From an uncultured Clostridia bacterium (GTDB taxonomy: Bacteria; Bacillota; Clostridia; TANB77; CAG-508), in NCBI GenBank assembly GCA_947626885.1, contig CANQTX010000019.1, positions 1 to 38,829 of the forward strand: a stretch of 38,829 nucleotides of DNA. Reading direction: 5' to 3'. Positions 17,205 to 24,648 of the stretch are shown here, piece after piece (the first letter of the stretch is position 1; the number at the start of each line of letters is the position of its first letter). A program made the translations under genes and the position numbers. The notes under the pieces are model-generated. The model ran no database searches. It worked only from the letters and a program-made list of their open reading frames with translations, and was not told the origin of the DNA.

Positions 17205-17993
17205 ATGAAAAAGAAGATTTTAAAAATTAGTATTATATTGATAATGTTAGTTTTGGTTTATTCAACTATTGTTAATGCATTAAGTTTTACAGCTACAATG
17301 ACACCAAGTAGCACAACTGTTGAAGAAGCAACAGAATTTACAATTGAAATAAGAGTTTCTAATTTAGATGTAGGAACCAATGGAATTAACTCTTTGAGTG
17401 GTAAACTAACCTATGATGATAAAGTTTTTGAAACGATTGGTGATTCTAATATAGAAGGTTTAAATAGTTGGAGTCCAACTTATAATGCACAAACTGGTAA
17501 AATTACTTTAACAAAAACAACATTTGTGAAAACAGAAGAACCTGTTTTCCAACTTACCTTAAAAACTAAATCCGGTGTAACAGGTAAAAAAGGAGATGTT
17601 TCTTTTACAGAAATTATAGCTTCTAATAGTCAATCAGATATTTCAGCAGGTGATATATCTACAACTATTACAGTAGGTACAGAAGAAGCTACGAATAACA
17701 CAAACAATAATGCAAACACCAATGGACCTAAAATTACAGTAACCAATACTAATACTAATACAAATACCAAAAATACAAATACAAATGTAAACAATACCAA
17801 TACCAATACGAACACGAACACCAATACAAAAGAAGCTGTGCCTTCATATGTTAATACAACAAATACAACACCAGAGGAAGATATTCCTTATACAGGTGTA
17901 GAAGATACCATTATGTATGTAATGATAGCAGTAATTATTTTAGCAATAGTATTTTATATTAAATTTGAAAAAGTTAACAAAGATATGAAATAA
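17205..17993 (+). CDS. Wall-anchored cohesin-domain protein with sortase motif
   Basis: A signal peptide is followed by a cohesin-like beta domain at roughly residues 25-160 (FTATMTPSSTTVEEATEFTIEI ... LSGKLTYDDKVFE ... GDVSFTEI). Then comes an Asn/Thr repeat linker (~165-215), then I227-P-Y-T-G231, a hydrophobic helix and a basic tail: a complete LPxTG-type sortase signal in IPYTG form. 262 residues. Together with the dockerin protease immediately upstream, it would form a minimal surface-display pair with a single cohesin. AAAGGAGAATTCAA precedes the ATG. The cohesin call rests on fold-like sequence features and context and is probable, not certain. Confidence 0.78.
   Translation: MKKKILKISIILIMLVLVYSTIVNALSFTATMTPSSTTVEEATEFTIEIRVSNLDVGTNGINSLSGKLTYDDKVFETIGDSNIEGLNSWSPTYNAQTGKITLTKTTFVKTEEPVFQLTLKTKSGVTGKKGDVSFTEIIASNSQSDISAGDISTTITVGTEEATNNTNNNANTNGPKITVTNTNTNTNTKNTNTNVNNTNTNTNTNTNTKEAVPSYVNTTNTTPEEDIPYTGVEDTIMYVMIAVIILAIVFYIKFEKVNKDMK
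17741..17832 (+). repeat. Hexanucleotide AAYACN repeats encoding the Asn/Thr linker
   Basis: Near-perfect AATAC(T/A/C/G)- and AACAC-type hexamers recur in frame, coding alternating Asn-Thr. Gain or loss of units would keep the frame and only change the linker length between cohesin and wall anchor. Confidence 0.7.
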
Positions 17994-18051
17994 GATAACA
18001 ATATGCATATTGGTTAACAAAATCTATAGGATATTTTAAGAAATTTATTAT

Positions 18052-18092
18052 AAAAAGGAATGATTTCTAATTTGCAAGAATCATTCCTTTTT
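18052..18092 (+). terminator. Terminator after the cohesin gene
   Basis: AAAAAGGAATGATT pairs with AATCATTCCTTTTT around a loop, ending in TTTTTG; it is a strong stem for this AT-rich DNA. Confidence 0.85.
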
Positions 18093-18119
18093 GTAGTTTC
18101 AATATATAAGAATCGTTCA

Positions 18120-18148
18120 TTGACATAGAATGTATAAGAAGTTATAAT
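18120..18148 (+). promoter_or_regulatory. Promoter of topB
   Basis: TTGACA and TATAAT, both perfect hexamers, with 17-bp spacing; predicted start near 18155. Confidence 0.75.
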
Positions 18149-18203
18149 AGTGATGTGAATGGTAGACAATTAAGAACAGAATATAAATGATAGGAAAAAA
18201 TAA

Positions 18204-20108
18204 ATGAAATTATTAATTACGGAAAAACCATCTGTTGCCATGGAATTTGCAAAGGTATTAAAAATAGATACGAAAAGAAAAAATGGGTTTTTAGAAGGAA
18301 AGGAATGGATTGTTACATGGTGTGTAGGGCACTTAATAACCATGTCTTACCCAGAAAAATATAATGAAAATTTAAAATATTGGAATTTAAACACATTACC
18401 TTTCTTACCCAAAGTATATAAATATGAAGTCATTCCAGCAGTACAAAATCAATTTGAAATTGTAAAAGGCTTATTAACAAGGGAAGATGTGAGTGAAATT
18501 TATATTGCTACTGACTCAGGGCGTGAAGGTGAATATATTTATCGATTGGTTGATGAAATGGCAGGTGTTAGTAAAGAAAAAATTAGAAAAAGAGTTTGGA
18601 TAGATTCTCAAACAGAAGAAGAGATTCAAAAAGGCATTCGCGAAGCAAAAGATTGGCAAGAATATAATAGTTTATCTCATTCTGCTTATCTTAGAGCCAA
18701 AGAAGATTATTTAATAGGGATTAATTTTTCTAGACTACTTTCTATTATTTTTGGAAAAAGAATAGCAAAACAAATAGGAGAAGATCGAATATCTATTGCA
18801 GTTGGCAGAGTAATGACTTGTGTTTTGGGAATGGTTGTTACAAGAGAAAGAGAAATAAAAAACTTTATAAAAACCAAATATTATAAGATATTAGGTAATT
18901 TTGGAAAAGAAGGTGCTTCATTTAAAGCAGAGTGGAAAGCAAGCGAAACATCTAAATTATGGAATAGCCCTTTGTTATATCATGATAGTGGTTTTAAAAA
19001 AGAAGAAGATGCTAAGCAATTGATTAGTGAGATGCAACATAAAAAAGCCATCATTTTGGAAATAAAAAAAACAAAACAAAAGGAAAATGCGCCATTATTA
19101 TTTAATTTAGCAGAGATTCAGAACGAATGCACAAAGGTATTTAAAATGAAACCAGATGAAACATTAGAGGTCATTCAAGAGCTTTATGAGAAAAAATTAG
19201 TTACTTATCCTAGAACAGATGCTAGAGTTTTGTCAACAGCCATTGCGAAGGAAATTGGTAAAAATTTAAATGGACTTTATAAAAATTTTCATCATGAAGA
19301 GGTACATCACGATATTACTAAAATGATAGAAGAAAAATATAGTACTAATCTAATAAAAACCAAATATGTCAATGACAGTAAAATTACAGATCATTATGCA
19401 ATTATTCCAACAGGACAGGGATTTGAAAATTACAAAACATTATCAGACTTAAAAAAACAAATATATACATTAATTGTAAAAAGGTTTATTGCTATATTTT
19501 ACCCACCAGCAGAATATAATAAGGTTTCCTTAAAAATATCTATAGAGGGAGAAATCTTTCATGCAAGTGGAAAAGTTTGTATAAATCAAGGTTTTTTAGC
19601 AGTATTAAAAAGTAGAATAAAAGAAAATGAAGAAAGTGAAAATTTATTAACGCTTTCTCATCTCAAAAAAGGACAAGAAATAGAAGTGATATCTTTTGAA
19701 ACGAAAGATTCTGAAACATCACCACCTTCGCGTTATAATTCTGGTGGAATGATTTTAGCTATGGAAAATGCTGGAAAACTCATTGAAGATGAAGCATTAA
19801 GAGAACAAATTAAAGGTGCTGGTATTGGAACATCTGCCACAAGAGGAGAAATTATAAAAAAATTAGAAAGAATTGGATATATACAAATTAATCAGAAGAC
19901 ACAAATTATAACACCAACCATAAAAGGAGAAGCTATTTATGATGTGATAAATAAATCTATACCAGATATGTTAAATCCAGAATTAACAGCAAGTTGGGAA
20001 AAGGGATTAGATATGGTTGCCAAAAAAGAAATAAAGCCAGAAGTTTTTATGCAGAAATTAGAAAAATATATTCATGCCAAAATAGATAGATTAGTGATAA
20101 AACAATAA
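18204..20108 (+). CDS. topB: DNA topoisomerase III
   Basis: A type IA topoisomerase that passes single strands and decatenates DNA. The TOPRIM domain begins at residue 1 (KLLITEKPSVAMEFAKVL) with the acidic motif ATDSGREGEYI. The active-site tyrosine is about Y335 in LVTYPRTDARVLS. GAGIGTSATRGEIIKKLE near residue 540 is conserved. 634 residues without a zinc-finger tail suits TopB rather than TopA. It is a single gene with its own promoter; no conjugative element genes lie nearby, so it appears chromosomal. Confidence 0.92.
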   Translation: MKLLITEKPSVAMEFAKVLKIDTKRKNGFLEGKEWIVTWCVGHLITMSYPEKYNENLKYWNLNTLPFLPKVYKYEVIPAVQNQFEIVKGLLTREDVSEIYIATDSGREGEYIYRLVDEMAGVSKEKIRKRVWIDSQTEEEIQKGIREAKDWQEYNSLSHSAYLRAKEDYLIGINFSRLLSIIFGKRIAKQIGEDRISIAVGRVMTCVLGMVVTREREIKNFIKTKYYKILGNFGKEGASFKAEWKASETSKLWNSPLLYHDSGFKKEEDAKQLISEMQHKKAIILEIKKTKQKENAPLLFNLAEIQNECTKVFKMKPDETLEVIQELYEKKLVTYPRTDARVLSTAIAKEIGKNLNGLYKNFHHEEVHHDITKMIEEKYSTNLIKTKYVNDSKITDHYAIIPTGQGFENYKTLSDLKKQIYTLIVKRFIAIFYPPAEYNKVSLKISIEGEIFHASGKVCINQGFLAVLKSRIKENEESENLLTLSHLKKGQEIEVISFETKDSETSPPSRYNSGGMILAMENAGKLIEDEALREQIKGAGIGTSATRGEIIKKLERIGYIQINQKTQIITPTIKGEAIYDVINKSIPDMLNPELTASWEKGLDMVAKKEIKPEVFMQKLEKYIHAKIDRLVIKQ

Positions 20109-20252
20109 CAATTATTTTCATGATAAAGGTGTTGGTAAAGAAATCATTTGTCATAATTAGTAGAATTTCATTCTTATATAATAAAAAGTATTCACTCTTT
20201 ATGTTAAATACTCATAAAATGTAACATATAAATTATGAGGAGAGTGAGTTAA

Positions 20253-21509
20253 ATGTATCGTTATATAATAAAAGGGGGAACAAAGCTACAAGGAGAAATT
20301 GATGTATCTGGATCTAAAAATGCGAGCCTTCCTATTTTAGCAGCAACTATTATTAGTGGGAAAACAACAAAATTGTATAATGTTCCCGATATTCAAGATG
20401 TCAAAACGACTATAAAAATTTTAGAAGGCTTAGGCTGTAAAATAAAAAAAGATAAAAACAAATTAATCATTAATAGCAAATATATGAAAAATACAATGAT
20501 ACCAGAAGACTTGATGAGAAAATTAAGATCTTCTGTTATTATAGCAGGTGCGATTATAGCAAGATTTAAACAAGTAAAGTTTTCTTATCCAGGTGGATGT
20601 GATATTGGTGCTAGGCCGATTGATTTACATTTAAAAAATTTTAAGAAAATGGGGATAAAAATTGATGAAAACACTAGCTATATAGAATGTAAATGTGATA
20701 AAATAGAATCGCAAACAATAGCATTAGACTTTCCAAGTGTTGGTGCAACAGAAAATTTAATATTAGCATCTATTTTAGGAAAGCATGAAATGATAATTAA
20801 TAATGCTGCTATGGAACCAGAAATTGTAGATTTGGCTAGTTTTTTAAATAGAATGGGAGCTAAAATTTATGGTGCTGGAACCAATACAATACGTGTTAAA
20901 GGTGTGGAAACATTAAAAGATGTTTCTTATAAAATTATGCCAGATAGAATAGAAGCAGGTACTTTTTTAATTGCAACTGCTATGACAGGTGGTACTATTA
21001 AGCTAAATAAAGTCATACCGGAACATATTAGTCCTTTATTACATAAATTATCAGAATGTGGTTGTAAAATTATTGAAGACAAAAATACCATTTATTTAAG
21101 TACGAATGGACGCCTAAATGGTGCAGAAATAAAAACAATGCCGTATCCAGGATTCCCAACAGATTTGCAACCATTGTTTTCAACAATGCTTACCATCTGT
21201 AAAGGGACTTCCATTGTAACAGAAAATATTTTTGAAAATAGATATAAATTTATGCAAGAAATCAAACGCATGGGAGGTAAGGCCACCATTGAAGGAAAAA
21301 CACTAATTATTAAAGGTGTAAAAAAATTACATGGTGCTAATGTAGAAAGTACAGATTTACGAGGAGGTGCTTCATTAGTATTAGCAGGTATATCTGCTAA
21401 AGGCATAACAAAAGTGAGCAAGGTAGATTATATATTGAGAGGATATGAAAATTTTGACGTAAAACTAAATCAATTAGGTGCAAATATTGTTAAAGAAGAA
21501 GGTGACTGA
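20253..21509 (+). CDS. murA: UDP-N-acetylglucosamine 1-carboxyvinyltransferase
   Basis: MurA transfers enolpyruvate from PEP to UDP-GlcNAc, the first committed step of peptidoglycan synthesis. The fosfomycin-target cysteine is C116 in PGGCDIGARPIDLH. The N-terminal GSKNASLPILAATI (substrate-binding Lys-Asn) and the C-terminal DLRGGASLVLAG are typical. 418 residues. GGAG lies nine bases before the ATG. It begins the division cluster, with divIB starting one base after its stop region. Confidence 0.96.
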   Translation: MYRYIIKGGTKLQGEIDVSGSKNASLPILAATIISGKTTKLYNVPDIQDVKTTIKILEGLGCKIKKDKNKLIINSKYMKNTMIPEDLMRKLRSSVIIAGAIIARFKQVKFSYPGGCDIGARPIDLHLKNFKKMGIKIDENTSYIECKCDKIESQTIALDFPSVGATENLILASILGKHEMIINNAAMEPEIVDLASFLNRMGAKIYGAGTNTIRVKGVETLKDVSYKIMPDRIEAGTFLIATAMTGGTIKLNKVIPEHISPLLHKLSECGCKIIEDKNTIYLSTNGRLNGAEIKTMPYPGFPTDLQPLFSTMLTICKGTSIVTENIFENRYKFMQEIKRMGGKATIEGKTLIIKGVKKLHGANVESTDLRGGASLVLAGISAKGITKVSKVDYILRGYENFDVKLNQLGANIVKEEGD

Positions 21510-21510
21510 T

Positions 21511-22425
21511 TTGAAAAATGACGAAATAGCCATAAAAGTGAAAAGAAATAAAATGAAAAACGACAAAAAACCAAAAACTAAAACAAATCATAAACCTAGA
21601 GAAGAAAGGGCTGTATCCTATGCAGCCCATAAGAAACATAAAAAAAGGGACAAGAATAAAAGGAAAAATTCTATTGAAAATGGGGCATTAGAAAAATCAA
21701 AAAATAGTATCATGAAAAATGGAATGATATTGGCACTAGTAATAATAGCAATATTATTAGTATTTAGTTCGAATGTGTTTAGTATTAAAGAAATACAAGT
21801 AGAGGGCAATACAAAAATTTCGGATGAAGAAATTATTAGTTTTTCTAATATTCAAAAATATAGTAATATGTTTCATATAAACAAATATGCTAGTGTTCAA
21901 AATATTAAAAAGAATGCCTATATAGAATCTGTAAAAATAAAACGAAAGTTACCCAATACAATAAAAATTATGGTAGAAGAAAGAGAAGTAAACTATATGT
22001 TACAATTTGCGGATAGTTATGTTTACATTAACAATCAAGGTTACATATTAGAAATTTCTAATAAGAAATTGGAAGTACCCATTTTAGCGGGTATCACAAC
22101 AGATTTAAGTAATATTCAAGCAGGAAATCGAATGAATCTAGAAGATCTAAATAAAATGGATATGGTAATTAAAATTTTTGAATCAGCAAAGACGAATGAT
22201 ATGGGAAATTTAATTAGTAAAATAGATATATCAAATGATGAGAATTATACTTTAGTGCTGGAAACAGAAGGAAAAACAGTTTATTTAGGAGATTGTTCTC
22301 AATTAAATACACGAATGATTTTACTAAAGGGCATATTAGAAGTAGAAAAAGGAAAAGTAGGAGAAGTATTTTTAAATATTGATTTGAATACAAGAAAGGC
22401 ATACTTTAGAGAAAATGTTCAATAA
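21511..22425 (+). CDS. ftsQ: Cell division protein DivIB/FtsQ
   Basis: A bitopic divisome protein that bridges early and late division proteins. It has a long Lys/Arg-rich cytoplasmic tail, a single membrane helix (MILALVIIAILLVFSSNVF, ~70-90), then a POTRA domain (IKEIQVEGNTKISDEEIISF ... VKIKRKLPNTIKIMVEERE) and the FtsQ/DivIB beta domain. The frame is open from 21478 inside murA, but TTG at 21511 has GGTG six bases upstream and follows the murA stop (21507-21509), so it is the likely start (304 residues). Tight murA-divIB coupling is common in Firmicutes. Confidence 0.9.
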   Translation: MKNDEIAIKVKRNKMKNDKKPKTKTNHKPREERAVSYAAHKKHKKRDKNKRKNSIENGALEKSKNSIMKNGMILALVIIAILLVFSSNVFSIKEIQVEGNTKISDEEIISFSNIQKYSNMFHINKYASVQNIKKNAYIESVKIKRKLPNTIKIMVEEREVNYMLQFADSYVYINNQGYILEISNKKLEVPILAGITTDLSNIQAGNRMNLEDLNKMDMVIKIFESAKTNDMGNLISKIDISNDENYTLVLETEGKTVYLGDCSQLNTRMILLKGILEVEKGKVGEVFLNIDLNTRKAYFRENVQ

Positions 22426-22470
22426 GAGGAGTGTTATGAATATATAGTTATGTGGAAAGGAGAAAAAATA

Positions 22471-23190
22471 GTGAAAAAAAGCAATATTGGAATATTGTTA
22501 GGCAGTATGTGTTGTTTACTAACAATTGGTATATGTGTACAAGTAAAAACGGTTAGTAGCACAACAACTACTGTAGGAAGAACTCAAATGGAAAACGGTT
22601 TGCGTGATAGTGTTTTACGTTGGAAAGAAAAGTATGATAATGCGTATGCAAAATTAGAAAAAGAAGAAAAAGAATTAGAAAACTTAAGAGAACAGGCATC
22701 AAATACAGATGATAGTGCAAGTGATATGAGTAATAGATTATCAGAATATAATTCACTTTTAGGGTACACTTCTCTTAAAGGAACAGGTATTGTTGTGACA
22801 TTAGATGATGGAGAAGCCACAACAACTAAGATGTTAACATCAGATATTATTGTACATGATGCAGACTTATTGGAAGTAGTTAATGACTTAAAAAATTCAG
22901 GGGCAGAAGCAATAGCAATTAACGACCAAAGAATTGTTAGTACAACAGCAATTACCTGTGCAGGAAATATTATTAAAATAAATGGAGAAAAAGTGGGAGC
23001 GCCATTTGTCATTCATGCTATAGGACCTACACTGAAGATGTATGGTGCTATAACAAGACCGGGAGGATATTTAGAGTTGCTAGAAGAGGTTGGTGTTAAG
23101 GTAAAGGTAGAACAAGTAGAGAAATCTACAATTGAAGTACCGAAATATGAAGGAGCATATAAGTTTGAATATGCTACCAATGTAGAATAG
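22471..23190 (+). CDS. DUF881 family protein (first of two)
   Basis: An N-terminal membrane helix (GILLGSMCCLLTIGICVQV), a coiled-coil segment (~45-85, KLEKEEKELENLREQ), and a DUF881 domain (GYTSLKGTGIVVTLDD ... NDLKNSGAEAIAINDQRIVS ... PFVIHAIG). DUF881 proteins (YlxW/YlxX type) sit in division gene clusters of Firmicutes and Actinobacteria; their function is not established. The true start is GTG 22471 with AAAGGAG eight bases upstream; the earlier ATG at 22450 precedes that site. The tandem paralogue follows directly. Confidence 0.85.
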   Translation: MKKSNIGILLGSMCCLLTIGICVQVKTVSSTTTTVGRTQMENGLRDSVLRWKEKYDNAYAKLEKEEKELENLREQASNTDDSASDMSNRLSEYNSLLGYTSLKGTGIVVTLDDGEATTTKMLTSDIIVHDADLLEVVNDLKNSGAEAIAINDQRIVSTTAITCAGNIIKINGEKVGAPFVIHAIGPTLKMYGAITRPGGYLELLEEVGVKVKVEQVEKSTIEVPKYEGAYKFEYATNVE

Positions 23191-23201
23191 AGGTGAAGAG
23201 C

Positions 23202-23903
23202 TTGAAGGGTAAAATAACAATGATTATATCCATTGGATGTACAGCGTTTATATTAACAATGATTATGTTCACGCAATTTAAAACGGTAGAAAAAACAGAT
23301 ATTACTGCTATTGAGACAATGAGAGAAGCAGAGCTGAGAACAGAATTGGCAGATTGGAAAGTTAAGTATGAAGAAATAGAAACCAGGTTAACAGATGCCG
23401 AAGCCAAAGTAAACGAGTATCAATCGCAATTAGCAAATAATGCAGAAAGTTCAAAAATTCTTGAAAATGAAGTGGCAGATGCTGAAAAATATTTAGGGTA
23501 TACTAATTTACATGGTGAAGGTATTGTGATTACGTTACAAGATAACGATATGTATAATATAGAATATACAGATTTATTAAATTTAGTGAATGAATTAAAT
23601 ATAGCAGGAGCAGAAGCGATTTCAATTAATGAAGAAAGAGTTGTATCTATGACGGATATTGTATTAATTAATAATCGTATTGTATTAGTGAATGGTAAAA
23701 GAATTTCTGGTCCTTATGAGGTAAAGGCTATTGGAGATAAAAAATATTTAGAAAGTGCTATTACCATAAAAGGTGGTTATAAAGATAGAACAGAAGCAGA
23801 AGGAAAAACCATATCATACACTTCTGAAAATAATATTATAATACCAGCTTATCAAGGTAATTTAACATTAGAATATGCAGAAGTGGTAAAAGATGAAAAT
23901 TAA
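23202..23903 (+). CDS. DUF881 family protein (second of two)
   Basis: The same architecture as its neighbour: a membrane helix (MIISIGCTAFILTMIMFTQF), a coiled coil (ADWKVKYEEIETRLTDAEAKV) and a DUF881 domain (GYTNLHGEGIVITLQD ... NELNIAGAEAISINEERVVS). AGAGGTGA supports TTG 23202, three codons inside the longest frame. It is separated from the first copy by 11 bp and clearly shares ancestry with it. The order DUF881-DUF881-sbp matches the ylxW-ylxX-sbp order of Bacillus division clusters. Confidence 0.85.
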   Translation: MKGKITMIISIGCTAFILTMIMFTQFKTVEKTDITAIETMREAELRTELADWKVKYEEIETRLTDAEAKVNEYQSQLANNAESSKILENEVADAEKYLGYTNLHGEGIVITLQDNDMYNIEYTDLLNLVNELNIAGAEAISINEERVVSMTDIVLINNRIVLVNGKRISGPYEVKAIGDKKYLESAITIKGGYKDRTEAEGKTISYTSENNIIIPAYQGNLTLEYAEVVKDEN

Positions 23904-23996
23904 CATTAGCATTAACATTAACATATAAATAGAAACACAAAGGGAAAAATATAGAAGAAAAATAGTAAAGAAATGTTAAACAGGGAGGAAACTAAA

Positions 23997-24369
23997 ATGA
24001 TATATTTATCAATTATATTAGGATGTATTATAGGGGCGATTATTGGTGTGAATGCACCTGTTATTTCTTATACATATTCTAGTTATTTATCAATTGCAAT
24101 AGTAGCAGCATTAGATACAGTTTTTGGAGGTATTGCTTCTGTAGTAAAACGGTAATTTTGATTTAAAAATATTCTTATCAGGATTTTTTGGAAATTCTAT
24201 TTTGTCAATTGCATTAACTTATTTAGGAGAGAAATTAAATGTAGACATTTATTTGGCAGCAATTGTTGTTTTTGTAGGCAGAATGTTTACAAATTTAGCA
24301 ATTATAAGAAGATATTATGTTGAAAAATGGACCAAAAAACTTGAAAAAGTTAAAGTGGAAAATAAGTAA
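23997..24369 (+). CDS. sbp: Small basic protein Sbp (DUF1290), +1 frameshift at CGG
   Basis: A short polytopic membrane protein found between ylxX/ylxW and ftsA; its function is unknown. The first 51 codons (start ATG 23997, GGGAGGAA upstream) read MIYLSIILGCIIGAIIG ... YLSIAIVAALDTVFGGIASVVK and then meet CGG TAA (24150-24155). Skipping one base joins this to NFDLKIFLSGFFGNSIL ... VDIYLAAIVVFVGRMF ... AIIRRYYVEKW, the second half of Sbp, ending at 24369. The joined protein has ~123 residues against 121 in B. subtilis, and the GGI-to-SGFF spacing is preserved exactly. The second half has no start codon or binding site of its own. It is either a +1 recoded gene or a one-base insertion. Confidence 0.8.
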
Positions 24370-24397
24370 AATAGAAAATGAATAATAGATAATTGAG

Positions 24398-24435
24398 ATG
24401 CGTGTTTCTGAAAAAGAGAAATATGCATTTTTTTT
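24398..24435 (+). terminator. Terminator after sbp
   Basis: ATGCGTGTTTCT (24398-24409) pairs with AGAAATATGCAT (24417-24428) and is followed by eight Ts. It closes the murA-ftsQ-DUF881-sbp unit and isolates the DGR target from it. Confidence 0.85.
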
Positions 24436-24444
24436 ATAAAAAGA

Positions 24445-24469
24445 TTCGTAAAGTTTAAAGCTTTACGAA
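24445..24469. repeat. Left 25-bp inverted repeat of putative invertible promoter
   Basis: Arms TTCGTAAAG and CTTTACGAA flank the 7-bp core TTTAAAG. The right copy at 24600-24624 is its exact reverse complement over all 25 bp, with the asymmetric core setting the orientation. Confidence 0.75.
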
Positions 24470-24481
24470 TTAATTAAATTA

Positions 24482-24510
24482 ATCATATACATAAATTTAG
24501 CTAAAGTCAA
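24482..24510 (-). promoter_or_regulatory. Near-consensus promoter pointing away from the DGR target
   Basis: On the minus strand, TTGACT (24510-24505) and TATGAT (24487-24482) are 17 bp apart. This is the best promoter in the 130-bp segment between the inverted repeats and it reads leftward. Flipping the segment would place its start site just before the right repeat, reading into the DGR target gene. Confidence 0.6.
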
Positions 24511-24599
24511 GAAATCTACCATAAATTTCCAATATGTAATCAAAATTTTAAAAAAGTTAGAATAATTACAAAATACTGTCGTTTTAATAGTTTTTCAAT

Positions 24600-24624
24600 T
24601 TCGTAAAGCTTTAAACTTTACGAA
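24600..24624. repeat. Right 25-bp inverted repeat of putative invertible promoter
   Basis: Arms TTCGTAAAG and CTTTACGAA flank the core CTTTAAA, the exact reverse complement of the left copy. It ends nine bases before the GAGGAGG ribosome binding site of the DGR target. Each copy is itself nearly palindromic, so operators for a dimeric regulator are an alternative reading. Confidence 0.75.
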
Positions 24625-24648
24625 ATTGAAAAAGAGGAGGAACAAAAG

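Noticed and set aside
17741..17832. CRISPR array in the AAYACN repeat tract.
   Set aside because: Units are six bases with no spacers, and the tract is in-frame coding sequence; no cas genes are present.
24150..24155. Reading CGG as a simple reassigned sense codon (for example Trp or Gln).
   Set aside because: A different amino acid at CGG would not restore the frame; at all three sites the downstream half of the protein is in the +1 frame.
24445..24624. Terminal inverted repeats of an insertion sequence or MITE.
   Set aside because: The enclosed 130 bp has no transposase and no target-site duplication flanks the repeats; a promoter inside and position before a surface gene fit an invertible switch or paired operators better.
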